In this document: positions 42,335-53,075 of the stretch, piece by piece
How positions within the stretch are numbered: the stretch's first letter is position 1
How the letters are laid out: each line of letters begins with the position of its first letter
Assembly (NCBI GenBank): GCA_016185425.1
Contig: JACPNQ010000020.1
Span: forward strand, 62,001 to 126,000
Source: Acidobacteriota bacterium
GTDB lineage: Bacteria > Acidobacteriota > Terriglobia > Bryobacterales > Bryobacteraceae
Direction: 5' to 3'
DNA length: 64,000 bases
Notes under the pieces: model-generated
Database searches by the model: none
What the model was told of the DNA's origin: nothing
Seen by the model: the letters and a program-made list of their open reading frames with translations, nothing else
Made by a program: the position numbers and the translations under genes

Positions 42335-43297
42335 ATGTCCAAAACCATTCGCATCTTATCAATCGATGGCGGTGGAATCCGTGGGATTCTCCCCGCCATG
42401 CTGCTCGCGTCGCTCGAGCGCAGGACCGGTCAACCCGTGTCGCAACTTTTCGATCTCATCGCCGGCACATCCACCGGCGGCATCCTCGCCCTTGGTCTCA
42501 CCCGGCCCGGCGAAAACGGCAAACCCGCCTTCTCCGCCGAAGACATGGCCGCCCTCTACGAGCGCGAAGGCGACCGCATCTTTGCCAGCAATTTCTGGCA
42601 CAAACTCCGCTCCCTCGGCGCCATCGGCGATCAGAAATACCCATCGAGAGGCGTCGACGAAGTGCTGCAACGCTACTTCGGCGAAACCAGGCTCAGCGAA
42701 GCGCTCACCAGCCTCGTTGTGCCCAGCTACGAAATCGAACGCCGCGTCCCGTTCTTCTTCAAGAGCGCCGCGGCAAAGCGGCAGCCGACCCACGATTTCC
42801 CAATGTGGCAAGTCGCTCGCGCTACCTCTGCCGCGCCGACTTACTTCGAGCCCGCCCGTCTCGATGCCATGCGCCCCGGCGACTATTGGGCGCTCATCGA
42901 CGGCGGCGTCTTCGCCAACAACCCCGCCGCCTGCGCGCTCGTCGAAGCGCGCACGCAGTTCCCGGACGCGGCGAATTTCCTCGTCTGCTCCATCGGAACC
43001 GGTGCGCTCACTCGCCGCATCGCCTATGACGACGCGCGCAATTGGGGCCTCGCCCGCTGGGCCAAGCCCGTGCTGGACATCGTCCTCGACAGCGTCTCGG
43101 AAACAGTCGACTATCAGCTCACGCAACTGCTGCCGGCCGGTAGCTACTATCGCTTCCAGGCTTCGCTACAGCGCGGCAGCGAGCAGATGGACGAAACCAG
43201 CCCCGGCCACATCCGCGGTCTGCGGCTGGTGGGCGAAAAGCTCGTCCGCGACAACGCGAGGTCGCTCGACACCCTCGCCGGCCAGCTCGCGGCATGA
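42335..43297 (+). CDS. Patatin-like phospholipase
   Basis: A 320-aa patatin-fold hydrolase. The oxyanion loop is GGGIRGILPA (12-21), the nucleophile S46 lies in GTSTG and the catalytic D189 is in DGGVFANNP. The sequence is complete, with no signal peptide, so it acts in the cytosol on membrane lipids. Cytosolic patatins with this N-terminus (IRILSIDGGGIRG) include CapV, the cell-killing effector of some CBASS anti-phage systems. No cyclase is present here, but the gene is the third of a tight operon with a terminase-like ATPase, which could sense phage DNA. Its stop is adjacent to the convergent protease gene (43298). Confidence 0.9.
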   Translation: MSKTIRILSIDGGGIRGILPAMLLASLERRTGQPVSQLFDLIAGTSTGGILALGLTRPGENGKPAFSAEDMAALYEREGDRIFASNFWHKLRSLGAIGDQKYPSRGVDEVLQRYFGETRLSEALTSLVVPSYEIERRVPFFFKSAAAKRQPTHDFPMWQVARATSAAPTYFEPARLDAMRPGDYWALIDGGVFANNPAACALVEARTQFPDAANFLVCSIGTGALTRRIAYDDARNWGLARWAKPVLDIVLDSVSETVDYQLTQLLPAGSYYRFQASLQRGSEQMDETSPGHIRGLRLVGEKLVRDNARSLDTLAGQLAA

Positions 43298-45706
43298 CTA
43301 TTCCATCAGGCACCCGATCGGCTGACCGGGCGGCGGTTCGATCGGCTTCGGAACCGGGATCACTTTCGGGTCCCGCTCGAACCGCTCAATCTGCGCGGCG
43401 GCAAAACCGTACACGGCGTTCCATGCCGCGTCGGCCGTCCGCCGCGCGGACAAATCTTTCCGCAGCGAAACCAATGTCGCATGCGCCTGCGCTCGCGCCG
43501 CCGGAGCCGCCGCTTCATTCGCCGCCAGCGCCATCAAATGATGCAACACGGCCATATTCACCGTCTTCTGAATCTCCGCTCGCATCCCCCGCTGCGGCGT
43601 CGCGGACCACGTTGCGGCCATCACCTTCCGCAGCACGCCGTCAAACCCAAGCTGCGCCGCGTCGCGCGCCTTCAACTGGTCCAGCCGCGCCGCTCGCCCC
43701 GCGTTCAGCACCAATCCCAGCGTGTGTTGCGCCGCGCTCTCCGCTGCCGCCACCGGATCGAACGTCCGCCCCGTCCGGCTCCGGAACTGCTCCGGCGTCA
43801 TCGGATATCCGTATGCGATCGGTGGAATCGCCGCCAACAGTCTTTCGGGTATCTCCAGCACCGCCGGATCAAGCGTCCGCAAGACCGCGTCAAGCGCCCG
43901 CGCCTGTTCGGCCGCCGGCACAATCGAAGTCACCGTCTGCCCGTCGCCGCGCAGCGCGTAGTTATAGTCCACGCCGCCCACCACCTTCACCGCGGCCTCC
44001 GTCTGATAGCGGTGCATCAGGAACACCGGCACCAGCGTGTTCGCCAACTCCGACATCGGCGCACCCGGCTGAATCGCCGCCGCCGAATAACGGTCCAGCG
44101 AAGCCTTTCGCAACGCCAGCACGCGCGTCAGCTCGTCCACGGCGTTCGCACCGTTGTCCCACAAGTGCGCCACCGGACTCGACCCCGCCGGATCGCGCGC
44201 CTCGTCGTCGGAAAGGAACCGCATTCCCTTCGCATGAGCCGCGCGCAGAATCCCGTCGAGAGACCTCTGCTCATCCGCGCCCGCTGGAAAGTCCTGATAG
44301 CCCCAGCAAATCGCGGCTTTGTCCCATTCGCCAATCCCCACCGCGTACGCGCCGCTGAGGTCGACACCGCCATCCGCGCCAAGCTTCGCAACCGGATGCG
44401 GATAGTCCATCACCGACGCTCGCCCGCTGATGCTCGACGCGAAATTATGCGTCAGCCCCAGCGTGTGTCCTACCTCGTGCGCGCTCAACTGCCGCAGCCG
44501 CGCCAGCCCCATCTCCCGCATCGCGGGATTCGCCGGCCTGCCCTCTTCATACGGCGACAACAGCCCCTCGGCGATCATATAGTCCTGCCGCACCCGCAGC
44601 GAGCCAAGCGTCACGTTTCCCTTCAAGATCTCGCCCGTCCGCGGATCGGTGATCGCGCTCCCATACGACCAGCCACGCGTCGACCGGTGCACCCAATGGA
44701 TCATGTTGTACCGCACATCGAGCGGATCGGCGCCCTCCGGCAGCATCTCCACACGAAACGCGTCGCGATAACCCGCGGCTGCGAACGCCTGGTCCCACCA
44801 CTGCGCGCCCTCAAGCAGCGCCGAACGGATCGGCTCCGGCGTGCCCGGATCGAGATAGTAGATGATCGGCTTCACCGGATCGCTCACTTCGGCCGCCGGA
44901 TCTCTCTTCGCCAAACGGTGCCGCATCGCGAACCGCTTCGTTATCGGCTCACCGAGCGGCGTCGCGTAATCGGCATATCCCACCGGAATGAAACTCGACC
45001 GTGTGTCGAACGCGCGCGGCTTGAAGCCCGTATCCGGCAATCGCACAAACGAATAATGCTCCCGGAGCGTCACCGACTCGCCGTCCGGTGCCACGGACTG
45101 TACAAACCTCCCCGCCTGCTCGCCAGTCAACGTCAGCGAGACCTCCACCTCCGTGTTGTCCGGAAAACTCCGCGTCCGGTCCAAATAGACGGCCGACCGC
45201 GACGCATCCACGCGGAACGTCCCCTGTCCCGTTTGCCGCATCCGCGCCACCGCGCCGTGCCCATCCCGCAACACGAATGGCGTTAGGTCGATCAGCACTC
45301 GACGGCCCTCTTCCGCCGCAACCGGAAATCCCCAATGCGTCGATGCCGCGAAGGCATCCTCTACCGCTCGCCGCTCAGCCGGATTATCCGAGTTGGCGCG
45401 AAACTTTACGTTCTTCTCGACCAGCAGCACCTTCGGGCCGACGCGGTCAAACCGCATCAGACGCTCCCGCCCCACTTGGTTGCGGTCCAAGCCGACATCG
45501 TTTGACCCAAGCCCCGCCGCAAGCGACGTGTAATAGAGAAACTCTTCTCCCCACTGCTCGATTTCCAGAAACAGATTCCCGCCCTTTTCGTCCCAATAGA
45601 GTGGGTAGAATCCGTTGAGCCTTTTCATTCCCGCCGTTTTTTCGGCGATCGTGGCGGCGTTCGCGCCCGCACAGAGACAGAGGAGTAGCCCGAGTATCAC
45701 ACGCAT
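43298..45706 (-). CDS. Secreted zinc metalloprotease, DUF5117/DUF4953 (metzincin-like) type
   Basis: An 802-aa protein with signal [17 protein letters not shown]. The N-terminal half (about 25-350) is the DUF5117-type beta-rich domain with [20 protein letters not shown]. The metzincin zinc site [11 protein letters not shown] (about residues 408-418) lies in [20 protein letters not shown] and is followed by SVMDYPHP, a plausible Met-turn. Large secreted proteases of this class are common in Acidobacteria and Bacteroidetes. They probably degrade extracellular protein; substrates are unknown. It is convergent with the patatin gene and divergent from the next gene with a 14-bp gap. Confidence 0.88.
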   Translation of the reverse strand: MRVILGLLLCLCAGANAATIAEKTAGMKRLNGFYPLYWDEKGGNLFLEIEQWGEEFLYYTSLAAGLGSNDVGLDRNQVGRERLMRFDRVGPKVLLVEKNVKFRANSDNPAERRAVEDAFAASTHWGFPVAAEEGRRVLIDLTPFVLRDGHGAVARMRQTGQGTFRVDASRSAVYLDRTRSFPDNTEVEVSLTLTGEQAGRFVQSVAPDGESVTLREHYSFVRLPDTGFKPRAFDTRSSFIPVGYADYATPLGEPITKRFAMRHRLAKRDPAAEVSDPVKPIIYYLDPGTPEPIRSALLEGAQWWDQAFAAAGYRDAFRVEMLPEGADPLDVRYNMIHWVHRSTRGWSYGSAITDPRTGEILKGNVTLGSLRVRQDYMIAEGLLSPYEEGRPANPAMREMGLARLRQLSAHEVGHTLGLTHNFASSISGRASVMDYPHPVAKLGADGGVDLSGAYAVGIGEWDKAAICWGYQDFPAGADEQRSLDGILRAAHAKGMRFLSDDEARDPAGSSPVAHLWDNGANAVDELTRVLALRKASLDRYSAAAIQPGAPMSELANTLVPVFLMHRYQTEAAVKVVGGVDYNYALRGDGQTVTSIVPAAEQARALDAVLRTLDPAVLEIPERLLAAIPPIAYGYPMTPEQFRSRTGRTFDPVAAAESAAQHTLGLVLNAGRAARLDQLKARDAAQLGFDGVLRKVMAATWSATPQRGMRAEIQKTVNMAVLHHLMALAANEAAAPAARAQAHATLVSLRKDLSARRTADAAWNAVYGFAAAQIERFERDPKVIPVPKPIEPPPGQPIGCLME

Positions 45707-45720
45707 CCCTGCATTGTCGT

Positions 45721-47517
45721 ATGTTTAAGAGATCAGGGATGAGTATTCGTTGGTGTGCATGTCTGGCGTTTGCAATGGCGTCGTTGGGCGCGCAAACGGT
45801 CTGTCAGCCTGTGCCCTCCTACTCGCCGTGCGAGGTCGCGTTTGAGCTCGACGCGGCAGAAATCAAGGCGCATCCGAATCCTTATTGGTCTGTCGATCTC
45901 CGCGCCGAGGTTCGCTCTCCGCGCTTCAAAACCTACCAGGCACACGCCTTTCATGACGGCGGCAACCGCATGGTCATCCGCTTCTCGCCCACAGAAGCCG
46001 GGACATGGGAGTTCCGCATCACCTCCAACCTTCCGCGCTTCAACGGCAAGGAAGGAAGATTTGAAGCCACGCCATCCGATCACCCTGGCTTCGTCCATGT
46101 GAGGAACGTTCGTCACTTCGCCTACGAAGAGAGCAAGAAGCCGCACCTCTGGTTCGGCGACACGCTGATGAACTTCGCCGCCATCGACCGCGCGGCATTT
46201 GACCAATACGTCGACGCGCGCGCGAAAGACAAGTTCAATCACGTACGCGGCTATCTCCTCAGCGACGATCCGTCGAAGGCCTTCCCCGCGGCCGACAAGC
46301 CCAACATCGCCTACTTTCAGGAGTTCGACAAACGCGTCCGCGCGATGAATGAAAAAGGCCTGACCGTCGACCTCGTTCTCGGCCACGCGCAAAACCAGCT
46401 CGCAAAACTCCTCCCCGAACGTCAGCAGCGCGAACGCTTCGCCCGCTTCGTCGCCGCACGCTACTCGGCCTACGGGGTCACATGGCAGCTCGTCGAACAG
46501 TTTGAGACCTACGAGAACGGCCGCGCATTTTGCAGAGAGCTCGGCGGCTACGTCAAGCTCTACGACCCGATGGCGCACCCGCGCAGCACGCACGCCGCGC
46601 AAACCGCCGCGCCGCTTGTCAACGATGGCTGGCTCGACTACATCGTCTATGACTCCGACAACGACAACCTCAACGCCGTCGAGCGCCAGGTTTACGCCAA
46701 GCCCTTCGTCAATGTCGGCTTCTCCGGACAGCCGGCTACGACCGGCGCCGAGTTCCGCCATCGTCTCTGGCGCGCCGCGATGAACGGCCAATACCTCACC
46801 TGCCGCCGCAAAGGCGATGCCCGCGAAGATCTCAAGGCAATGAGCGTGTGGTATGAACTGTTCTCGACGACGCGCTACTGGGACATGGAGCCGTACTTCG
46901 ATATCGATGGCGGCCACGGTGTCGCGCTCGAAGGCATCGAATACATCCTCTACGTCGAAAAGCCGGCCGGCCCGGTTGAGGTGCTCACCGAGAAGCACAA
47001 CTACGAGGTCTATTGGATCAACCCGCTAAGCGGCGAGGCCACGCGGCCCAAGGACAAGGATTGGAAGGGCGAGAAATTTGTTGGCGAGCCGCCCAGCGCC
47101 AACCAGGACTGGATCCTCTTCCTCTCCCGCGACGGTAAGAAGGAAGGAATGTTGAAGTCCTATAAATTCGAGGCGCGCCCGGTACCCGTGCAGGACGTCG
47201 AGACGCTGGACAAATCCGTGCCGTTCACGCTCGCAGAGCCGCCGGGCGACACTATTTCCGTATCAAAGCCGCCCGCCTTCGAACTCAAGTTGAAGCGCCA
47301 GACGCGCGCCACCCGCGCGATGTCGTATCTCATCACCGGAGAGGTGACCACGAACGGCCAGGGATTCCGAGTGCTCGCGACCGGCGCGAAGGGGCAACTG
47401 CAAATCCCCGCCGCGCTAACGAAGAACGGCGGCGCGGTGATGGTGCTGCGTGTCACCGCGCTCAATGCCAATGGAAAGGCCTACGCGCTCGACCGCGTGT
47501 TCCGTCTCGTTCCGTGA
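45721..47517 (+). CDS. Secreted DUF5060/apiosidase-like glycoside hydrolase family protein
   Basis: A 598-aa secreted protein (signal MSIRWCACLAFAMASLGAQ if started at the ATG at 45739; the ATG at 45721 adds six residues). The N-terminal roughly 100 residues form the DUF5060 beta-sandwich (FKTYQAHAFHDGGNRMVIRF, TEAGTWEFRITSNLP). The rest is a TIM-barrel-like region related to DUF4038/apiosidase-type hydrolases (KPHLWFGDTLMNFAAIDRAA, WQLVEQFETYENGRAFCREL). The C-terminal part is beta-rich. The acid pair of characterised apiosidases cannot be fixed here, so the sugar bond cleaved is open. Its stop overlaps tsaB by 4 nt, so tsaB depends on this transcript. Confidence 0.78.
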   Translation: MFKRSGMSIRWCACLAFAMASLGAQTVCQPVPSYSPCEVAFELDAAEIKAHPNPYWSVDLRAEVRSPRFKTYQAHAFHDGGNRMVIRFSPTEAGTWEFRITSNLPRFNGKEGRFEATPSDHPGFVHVRNVRHFAYEESKKPHLWFGDTLMNFAAIDRAAFDQYVDARAKDKFNHVRGYLLSDDPSKAFPAADKPNIAYFQEFDKRVRAMNEKGLTVDLVLGHAQNQLAKLLPERQQRERFARFVAARYSAYGVTWQLVEQFETYENGRAFCRELGGYVKLYDPMAHPRSTHAAQTAAPLVNDGWLDYIVYDSDNDNLNAVERQVYAKPFVNVGFSGQPATTGAEFRHRLWRAAMNGQYLTCRRKGDAREDLKAMSVWYELFSTTRYWDMEPYFDIDGGHGVALEGIEYILYVEKPAGPVEVLTEKHNYEVYWINPLSGEATRPKDKDWKGEKFVGEPPSANQDWILFLSRDGKKEGMLKSYKFEARPVPVQDVETLDKSVPFTLAEPPGDTISVSKPPAFELKLKRQTRATRAMSYLITGEVTTNGQGFRVLATGAKGQLQIPAALTKNGGAVMVLRVTALNANGKAYALDRVFRLVP

Positions 47518-48176
47518 GCGATTCCCTGGTTCTCGCCATCGACACGACCGCCGAATTCGGCAGCCTCGCGCTTGCCGAAGGCAACAGCGTGATCGAGGAG
47601 GTGCTCATGCATTCGACCGATGGCTATGGGCACGTGTTGTTTGAACGGATCGACGCGCTGCTCACCGCGCGTGGCGTAAAGCTGCAAGACATCGCTCTCT
47701 TCGCGGCCGCCGCCGGGCCCGGCTCATTCACCGGTGTACGCGTGGGGCTGGCCGCGGCCAAAGGCCTCGCCGCGGCCATGGGGAAGCCGGCCGCGGGCGT
47801 GAGCAACTTGCAAGCGCTGGCACTGCTTGGAGAAGGATCGCGGCGGGCGGCGGTGCTCGACGCGAGGCGCGGCGAGATCTACGGCGCGGTGTTCGACGAC
47901 AACGCAAATCCGCTAAGCGCGGAAGTCGTGGCGCCATTCGCGCAGTGGATGGATACGCTTCCTCTCGAAGAGACCTCCTTCGTATTCACGGATGCCGCGC
48001 CGTTCGCTCCCGCTCTGGACGCAAGCCGCTTCGCGGCTGCCCCGCGCATCTCGGCGGGACGCGCCCTTGCCGGGGCCATCGCGCGCCTCGCCTGGTCACA
48101 AGCGAAGGATCCAGCGCTCCTCGATGCGAACTATGTACGCAAATCCGACGCAGAGCTCTTTTGGGTCGATCGCTAG
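47514..48176 (+). CDS. tsaB: tRNA threonylcarbamoyladenosine biosynthesis protein TsaB
   Basis: A 220-aa ASKHA-fold protein that, with TsaD and TsaE, forms the threonylcarbamoyl group on A37 of tRNAs reading ANN codons. It starts at the GTG at 47514 inside the upstream stop. Signatures are VLAIDTTAEFGSLALA, AAAGPGSFTGVRVGLAAAKG and VLDARRGEIYGAVFD. The C-terminus [14 protein letters not shown] matches the family end (YLRxxxAE). The length is typical. It converges with the redoxin gene by a 4-nt overlap of the coding ends. Confidence 0.93.
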   Translation: MSDSLVLAIDTTAEFGSLALAEGNSVIEEVLMHSTDGYGHVLFERIDALLTARGVKLQDIALFAAAAGPGSFTGVRVGLAAAKGLAAAMGKPAAGVSNLQALALLGEGSRRAAVLDARRGEIYGAVFDDNANPLSAEVVAPFAQWMDTLPLEETSFVFTDAAPFAPALDASRFAAAPRISAGRALAGAIARLAWSQAKDPALLDANYVRKSDAELFWVDR

Positions 48177-49591
48177 CGATCGGGCCGCTGCAACTCTTTC
48201 GGCACACGCTCGCGATCAGCGCCTTCGATGAGCAGATTCCACGTCAGCGGGATCGTCTCCGGCGGAAAGCAGAGATGATCGTTGCAGGCCTGGTAACGGA
48301 ACTCTCCTTGAACCGTAAGCGCCCCGCCTGCCGACTCCTTCAATAACGCCGCCTGTGGCGCGAGCGAAATCTCGCGGCTCACGCGGAAGACGCCGGTGTA
48401 GTTCGGCACCTTCTCGTCGAAGCCGAATATCTTCGTCGTCTCGGGCACGGGCCATTCCGGGTCAGCCGCTTTGAACAACGGGGAAGGAGATAACTTCCAC
48501 GAAACGGGAATGAACTCCTGCGGCGCCCCGGGCGCGTAGGCGTGCAATCCGCGGCCGAGCATCGCCTCGGCCGACAATGTCACCTTCTGCCCGCCACGAA
48601 CCACCGAGACGCTCGCGGTCGGTGTCACGCGGATGCGCGGCCGATCCACCGCCGCTCCCGCCGGTGCTGCGCGCTCGCCGAAGGACCCGCTCATCACGGC
48701 CGAAGCGGTGATCCGCTCCTTATAGTCCTCCTCCATGTACTTCGCCTCCACGCGGCCATCCGCGCCGAGGATGAAGTACCCAGGATGCGGCACGCCTTTG
48801 GCGAATCCAGTCGTGGCGGCTTCATTGCGAATACCGAAGGCGTCGATGATCTTCGAGTCCGGATCGGCGAGGAGCGGAAAGGCGATACTCTTTCGCCTGG
48901 CGAAATGCGCCAGCGCGGCGGGCTGATCGTAACTCAACGCCGCGACGTTATAGCCGAGCCGCGCGATCGCCTCTGCGCGCATACCGAGCTCGACAAGCTG
49001 GGTCTTGCAATAGACACACCAGTCGGCTGAGCGGACGAAGAGCAGCCACAATCCCTTCGGCCCGCGTAGGGAGACCAAGTCCTGCAACTTGCCGGCCTGG
49101 TCAACAGCGCGAAATTCCGGCACTCTCTCGCCGATACCCGGCCCGTATCTTTCCGCGAATGAGCGAGGCGTATCGGACAGCGCACGAAGTTGGAGATTCC
49201 GGATTAACGGTCCGTTCTCCGGACCGAACGACGCGGCGCCGATCGATGGAATCGCCGCAACCTTCTCCGTATAAGACCACGCCGGCCTGCCATCGATTTC
49301 GAGCTCAATCTTCGGTCCGTTCGCGGTAAGCCGGAAGGCGATTGGCTTGCCTCCGGCGATCGGCGAAGCCGGCGCGGCGAGCAGGCCTTCGCGACGCCCC
49401 GGATCGTCGAGCTGACCAACACCGTCGCCGAAGAAGCGAACGCGATAACCAAGCGCGCCCTGCGCGCGAAATCGCAATTCAGCGGAGATACCGGCGGGCA
49501 CTTCGCCGCGCATCTCAAAGTTACCGCCCGATTGCGCGGACAGGGACGGCAGGATCGCCACCAGTATCGCCAGGAACCACATCTCCTTCAT
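48173..49591 (-). CDS. Secreted redoxin fused to a DsbD-alpha-like domain
   Basis: A 472-aa protein with signal [20 protein letters not shown]. Residues about 20-150 are a beta-rich domain without assignment. An AhpC/TSA thioredoxin-fold domain follows, with the redox site WCVYCK (about 187-192) in [20 protein letters not shown] and a C-terminal half with [11 protein letters not shown]. The last roughly 150 residues resemble the DsbD N-terminal (alpha) domain, with two conserved Cys in [14 protein letters not shown]. The pair could relay electrons from DsbD to a periplasmic peroxidase or thiol site. Its start overlaps the 3' end of the histidine kinase gene by 71 nt, so it is probably co-translated with it. 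Confidence 0.82.
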   Translation of the reverse strand: MKEMWFLAILVAILPSLSAQSGGNFEMRGEVPAGISAELRFRAQGALGYRVRFFGDGVGQLDDPGRREGLLAAPASPIAGGKPIAFRLTANGPKIELEIDGRPAWSYTEKVAAIPSIGAASFGPENGPLIRNLQLRALSDTPRSFAERYGPGIGERVPEFRAVDQAGKLQDLVSLRGPKGLWLLFVRSADWCVYCKTQLVELGMRAEAIARLGYNVAALSYDQPAALAHFARRKSIAFPLLADPDSKIIDAFGIRNEAATTGFAKGVPHPGYFILGADGRVEAKYMEEDYKERITASAVMSGSFGERAAPAGAAVDRPRIRVTPTASVSVVRGGQKVTLSAEAMLGRGLHAYAPGAPQEFIPVSWKLSPSPLFKAADPEWPVPETTKIFGFDEKVPNYTGVFRVSREISLAPQAALLKESAGGALTVQGEFRYQACNDHLCFPPETIPLTWNLLIEGADRERVPKELQRPDR

Positions 49592-52500
49592 GATATCCGG
49601 ACGCCTTGACCCACTGGCTAAGGATGCGCGCCAGTTCGTCGCTGCGGACCGGCTTCGGAAGATAGTCGTCCATCCCGGCTTCGACGCAACGCGCCCGATC
49701 CCCTTGCATCGCGTTCGCGGTGAGGGCGATGATCGGCGTTCTTCGTTCGGCGCCTTCCAACTTGCGGATCGCCCGCGTGGCCTGGTAGCCGTCCATCTCC
49801 GGCATCTGGCAGTCCATAAGAATGATGTCGTAGTGGCGGCCGCCGGCGGCGGCCAGTGCCTCGACACCATTGCGCACAACATCGACTCGCGCGCCGAGCC
49901 GTTCGAGGATCCGCAGCGCGACCTTCTGATTGACCGCATTGTCTTCGGCAAGAAGGACGCACGCCGTCCCCGCCGGGGCGGGTTGGGCAAGTACCGCGCT
50001 GCAAAGGTGCAACACGCTCTGCGCGCAGTCTTGACGCGGCGCCAGCACTTGCGAAATGGCGCGTTCGAGCTGCGACATCCGGACCGGCCGCGTCAGGAAG
50101 ACCTGGCATCCGGCGGCAGTGGCTTCGGCGGTCTGATGGCGCTGCCACGGCGCGGCCTGATAGATAATTGGCATTCCGGCGGGCACCATCGCGTTCAACC
50201 GCCCGACAAGGCTCCACCCGGCCGCATCGACAGCGCGATAGTTGACGAGAACAATATCGACGCCGCGCGCTTCGTTAATTTCCGCGATCGAGCCGACTCC
50301 AAGGGTGCGCATACCGAGCCCCTGGACTTGCATCTCCGTCTGCTCGCGCGTTCCCCGCGAAGGATCGACAATCACCGCGAGGCGGCCCGCGAACGGCGAG
50401 GGCAGCGGCTCGGGGGCGTCAACGCTCTGCAGTTGCGCGCTGAACCAGAAGGTACTGCCTTTGCCCGGCTCACTGGCGACGCCCACTTCGCCATTCATCA
50501 ACTCGGCCAGCCGCCGCGAGATCGCCAGGCCAAGGCCCGTTCCTCCATAGCGCCGCGATGTAGAGCTGTCGACCTGCGAGAACGACTGAAAGAGCCGCGC
50601 CTGCGCCTCTTTGGAGATGCCGATGCCGCTGTCGGTTACCTCGCAGAAAATGACCGTCGTGCGCGGGCTGGCGGCGTCGATGCGCAGGCGGATGCGGACC
50701 TCTCCGGCATCGGTGAACTTGATGGCATTCGAAACGAGGTTGAGGATGATCTGCCGCAACCGCCCCGGATCTCCGGAGAGAAGCTGCGGCAGGCGGGGCT
50801 CAAAAATGGCGATCAGGTCGAGCCGCTTCGCCCCGGCGCGCCCGGCCATCAGGTCGACAACCTCTTCGACGAGAGCGCGCGGCTGAAACGCGATGTTCTC
50901 AAGCTGCATCTTTCCGGCTTCGATCTTCGAGAAGTCGAGAATATCGTTGATGATCGTGAGTAGCGCCTCACCCGACACGCGCACCGTTTCGGCGAGTTCC
51001 CGCTGTTCGGGCGTGAGATTTTCCTCCAGCAGCAGCGAAGTCATGCCGATGACTCCGTTCATCGGTGTGCGGATCTCGTGGCTCATCATGGCGAGGAATT
51101 CGCTCTTCGCGCGGTTCGCCGATTCGGCGCGCTCCATCGCCTGCAACAGCGCATCCTCGAATTGCTTTCGCTCTTCTATGGAAGCGATGACGCCGACCAT
51201 GCGCAACGGCGCTCCATGCTCGCCCCGTTCGACGACACGGCCGCGGTCGAGCACCCACCACCAATCGCCGGCGGCGTTGCGAATCCGGTATTCGCATTCG
51301 TAGATTTCGACATCTTGCTCGAGATGCGGCACCAGCGACGCCTGAATCTTCGCATGGTCATCCGGATGCACAAGACGGAGCCAGACCGCGCGCGGTCCAT
51401 TCAGCAACTCCTCCGGATGGCCGAGCATCGACACCAGCACTTCCGAGCAGATGAGTACGCCGCTTTCCAGATCCCAATCCCATGTGCCTTCGCGGGCGCT
51501 TTCGAGCGCCAGGCGCAGACGCTCGCTCTGCCGGTGCATCTCCGCCTCCTGCGCGTGGCGGCGCGTGATGTCTTCGAGGGAAATGATGAAGCCGTAGTCT
51601 TTTCCGTCGATCCGCACCCGCTCCGAGTGCAGATCCGCGATCACCGTCCACCCATCGGCGCGGTCGAGGCGGATCTGCGTGTCGAAACCGTTCGGGGAGG
51701 TCTCGGCCTCATACCATTGCGCGGCGAACGCATCTCGATCGTCCGAAAAAATGACCTTCTTCCACCCGTCACCCGCGGCGGCGGCGGGCGACTGTTTGGT
51801 AATACAGGAGTACGCGCGATTCACGTACTGGCAGTGGCCGCGCGTGTCGAGGAGCAAGATACCGAATGGCGAAGTTTCGGTAATGGCGGAAAACCTGGCA
51901 AGCTCCTTTGACATCTGGTATTTCTCGTTGGCCTGACGGCGTAGAAAGCCCGCCGCGAGAGTTGTCAGCGCCATTAGCACGGTCAGCCTGCCCACCATCA
52001 ACCAGCGCGCCGTTGTTAACGCGGAGAGAGCCGTGTGGGCGTCACGCTCAAGGATCATTCCGATGCCGAGGTACGGCAGCCAGTGCCAGCCGCCGATCAC
52101 CTCACGGCCATGGTAGCTGCGATAGGGGACGATCCGGACCGATTCCTGCCGCGCGATGACGCTTGCGGCGGCGGGAGTCAGGGGCCATTGGGGACGCGCC
52201 CCACCCCGGGGCAGCGGGGCGGCATCGGGCTGCGCGACGCGCATCTCACCGATCAAACTGTATCGGTTCGTTTCATTCAGCCAGCCCAGCTCGCGCAGCT
52301 CGGAGTCGTAACGGGGTGCGTTGAGCATTCGGCCCTGCCCGTCGACCAGAATCACCTCCTCATCGCGTTCCAGGCCCGTCTCGACGATCTCCCGATACCA
52401 GCGGGCCGGGTCGGCGCGCAGCAACAGCACGCCTTCGATGGGTCCGTTCGCCAAACGAACCGGTGTTGCGTAGGTCATTGTCGGCACGCCGAGCGCGGGC

Positions 52501-53012
52501 TCACCGTCCGGATCCGGCAGCCGCACCTCCTTTTCACGATAGGGTTCGGAGAATCCGGAAGTCCCCCGCAGGGCACGGTCAAAGGCGGTGTTGGCCAGGG
52601 AAAGCGAGAGACCGGTTATCTCCCTGCCGGGGGCCGCGGCGTGAATCCGGCGCGCGCGGTCGACGAGCAGGAACCCCGTGTAGCCTTGCGCACTAAGCAA
52701 ACGGCGCGTCGCTTCCGGAAGGAGGAATGCGGAACCGCCCGGCCCGCGGCGCAGCCATTCGGCGAAGACAGGATCGCGCGAAACCGAGTCGACAACTTGA
52801 CGGTTCTGGCGGTACAGCCTCTCCAGGGTCTGCACCCGCATCGAGACCGCGCGTCCGATGGACTGCTCCATATCGGCCGAGAGAGTCTGCTCCAATTGCA
52901 ACGAGCCAGCGACGGCCAGCGACATGACACCGAGGGGGACGCCCACCCAAATCCACCGTCGGACCTGCTGACGAACGGTGGCGAGCGCAGAGCTGGGATT
53001 GGGCGCTGTCAT
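49521..53012 (-). CDS. Hybrid sensor histidine kinase with periplasmic sensor, PAS domains, pseudo-receiver and receiver
   Basis: A 1163-aa membrane kinase. TM1 (about 22-45, [17 protein letters not shown]) and TM2 (about 345-360) bracket a periplasmic Cache-like sensor. PAS (about 375-480) and PAS/PAC (about 495-620) domains follow. HisKA has [13 protein letters not shown] (His about 640), and HATPase_c has [15 protein letters not shown] with later G boxes ([12 protein letters not shown]). Next is a receiver-like domain whose phospho-acceptor Asp is Asn ([10 protein letters not shown]). A complete receiver ends the protein: [28 protein letters not shown] (Asp about 1068), ALTANAM and PKPV. 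It is an ArcB/BarA-like phosphorelay kinase; the signal and the downstream Hpt are not in the window. Confidence 0.93.
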   Translation of the reverse strand: MTAPNPSSALATVRQQVRRWIWVGVPLGVMSLAVAGSLQLEQTLSADMEQSIGRAVSMRVQTLERLYRQNRQVVDSVSRDPVFAEWLRRGPGGSAFLLPEATRRLLSAQGYTGFLLVDRARRIHAAAPGREITGLSLSLANTAFDRALRGTSGFSEPYREKEVRLPDPDGEPALGVPTMTYATPVRLANGPIEGVLLLRADPARWYREIVETGLERDEEVILVDGQGRMLNAPRYDSELRELGWLNETNRYSLIGEMRVAQPDAAPLPRGGARPQWPLTPAAASVIARQESVRIVPYRSYHGREVIGGWHWLPYLGIGMILERDAHTALSALTTARWLMVGRLTVLMALTTLAAGFLRRQANEKYQMSKELARFSAITETSPFGILLLDTRGHCQYVNRAYSCITKQSPAAAAGDGWKKVIFSDDRDAFAAQWYEAETSPNGFDTQIRLDRADGWTVIADLHSERVRIDGKDYGFIISLEDITRRHAQEAEMHRQSERLRLALESAREGTWDWDLESGVLICSEVLVSMLGHPEELLNGPRAVWLRLVHPDDHAKIQASLVPHLEQDVEIYECEYRIRNAAGDWWWVLDRGRVVERGEHGAPLRMVGVIASIEERKQFEDALLQAMERAESANRAKSEFLAMMSHEIRTPMNGVIGMTSLLLEENLTPEQRELAETVRVSGEALLTIINDILDFSKIEAGKMQLENIAFQPRALVEEVVDLMAGRAGAKRLDLIAIFEPRLPQLLSGDPGRLRQIILNLVSNAIKFTDAGEVRIRLRIDAASPRTTVIFCEVTDSGIGISKEAQARLFQSFSQVDSSTSRRYGGTGLGLAISRRLAELMNGEVGVASEPGKGSTFWFSAQLQSVDAPEPLPSPFAGRLAVIVDPSRGTREQTEMQVQGLGMRTLGVGSIAEINEARGVDIVLVNYRAVDAAGWSLVGRLNAMVPAGMPIIYQAAPWQRHQTAEATAAGCQVFLTRPVRMSQLERAISQVLAPRQDCAQSVLHLCSAVLAQPAPAGTACVLLAEDNAVNQKVALRILERLGARVDVVRNGVEALAAAGGRHYDIILMDCQMPEMDGYQATRAIRKLEGAERRTPIIALTANAMQGDRARCVEAGMDDYLPKPVRSDELARILSQWVKASGYHEGDVVPGDTGGDPAVPVRAIGR

Positions 53013-53075
53013 CTCCTTGGAGAGCTTATCGGTAAGCCCCCCATTTCCTTGACCAGTAATAATGGATTAACAGGC

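Noticed and set aside
52035..53075. Open frame in phase with dnaG upstream of its start
   Set aside because: It is antisense to the sensor domain of the histidine kinase; primase homology begins at the ATG at 53076.
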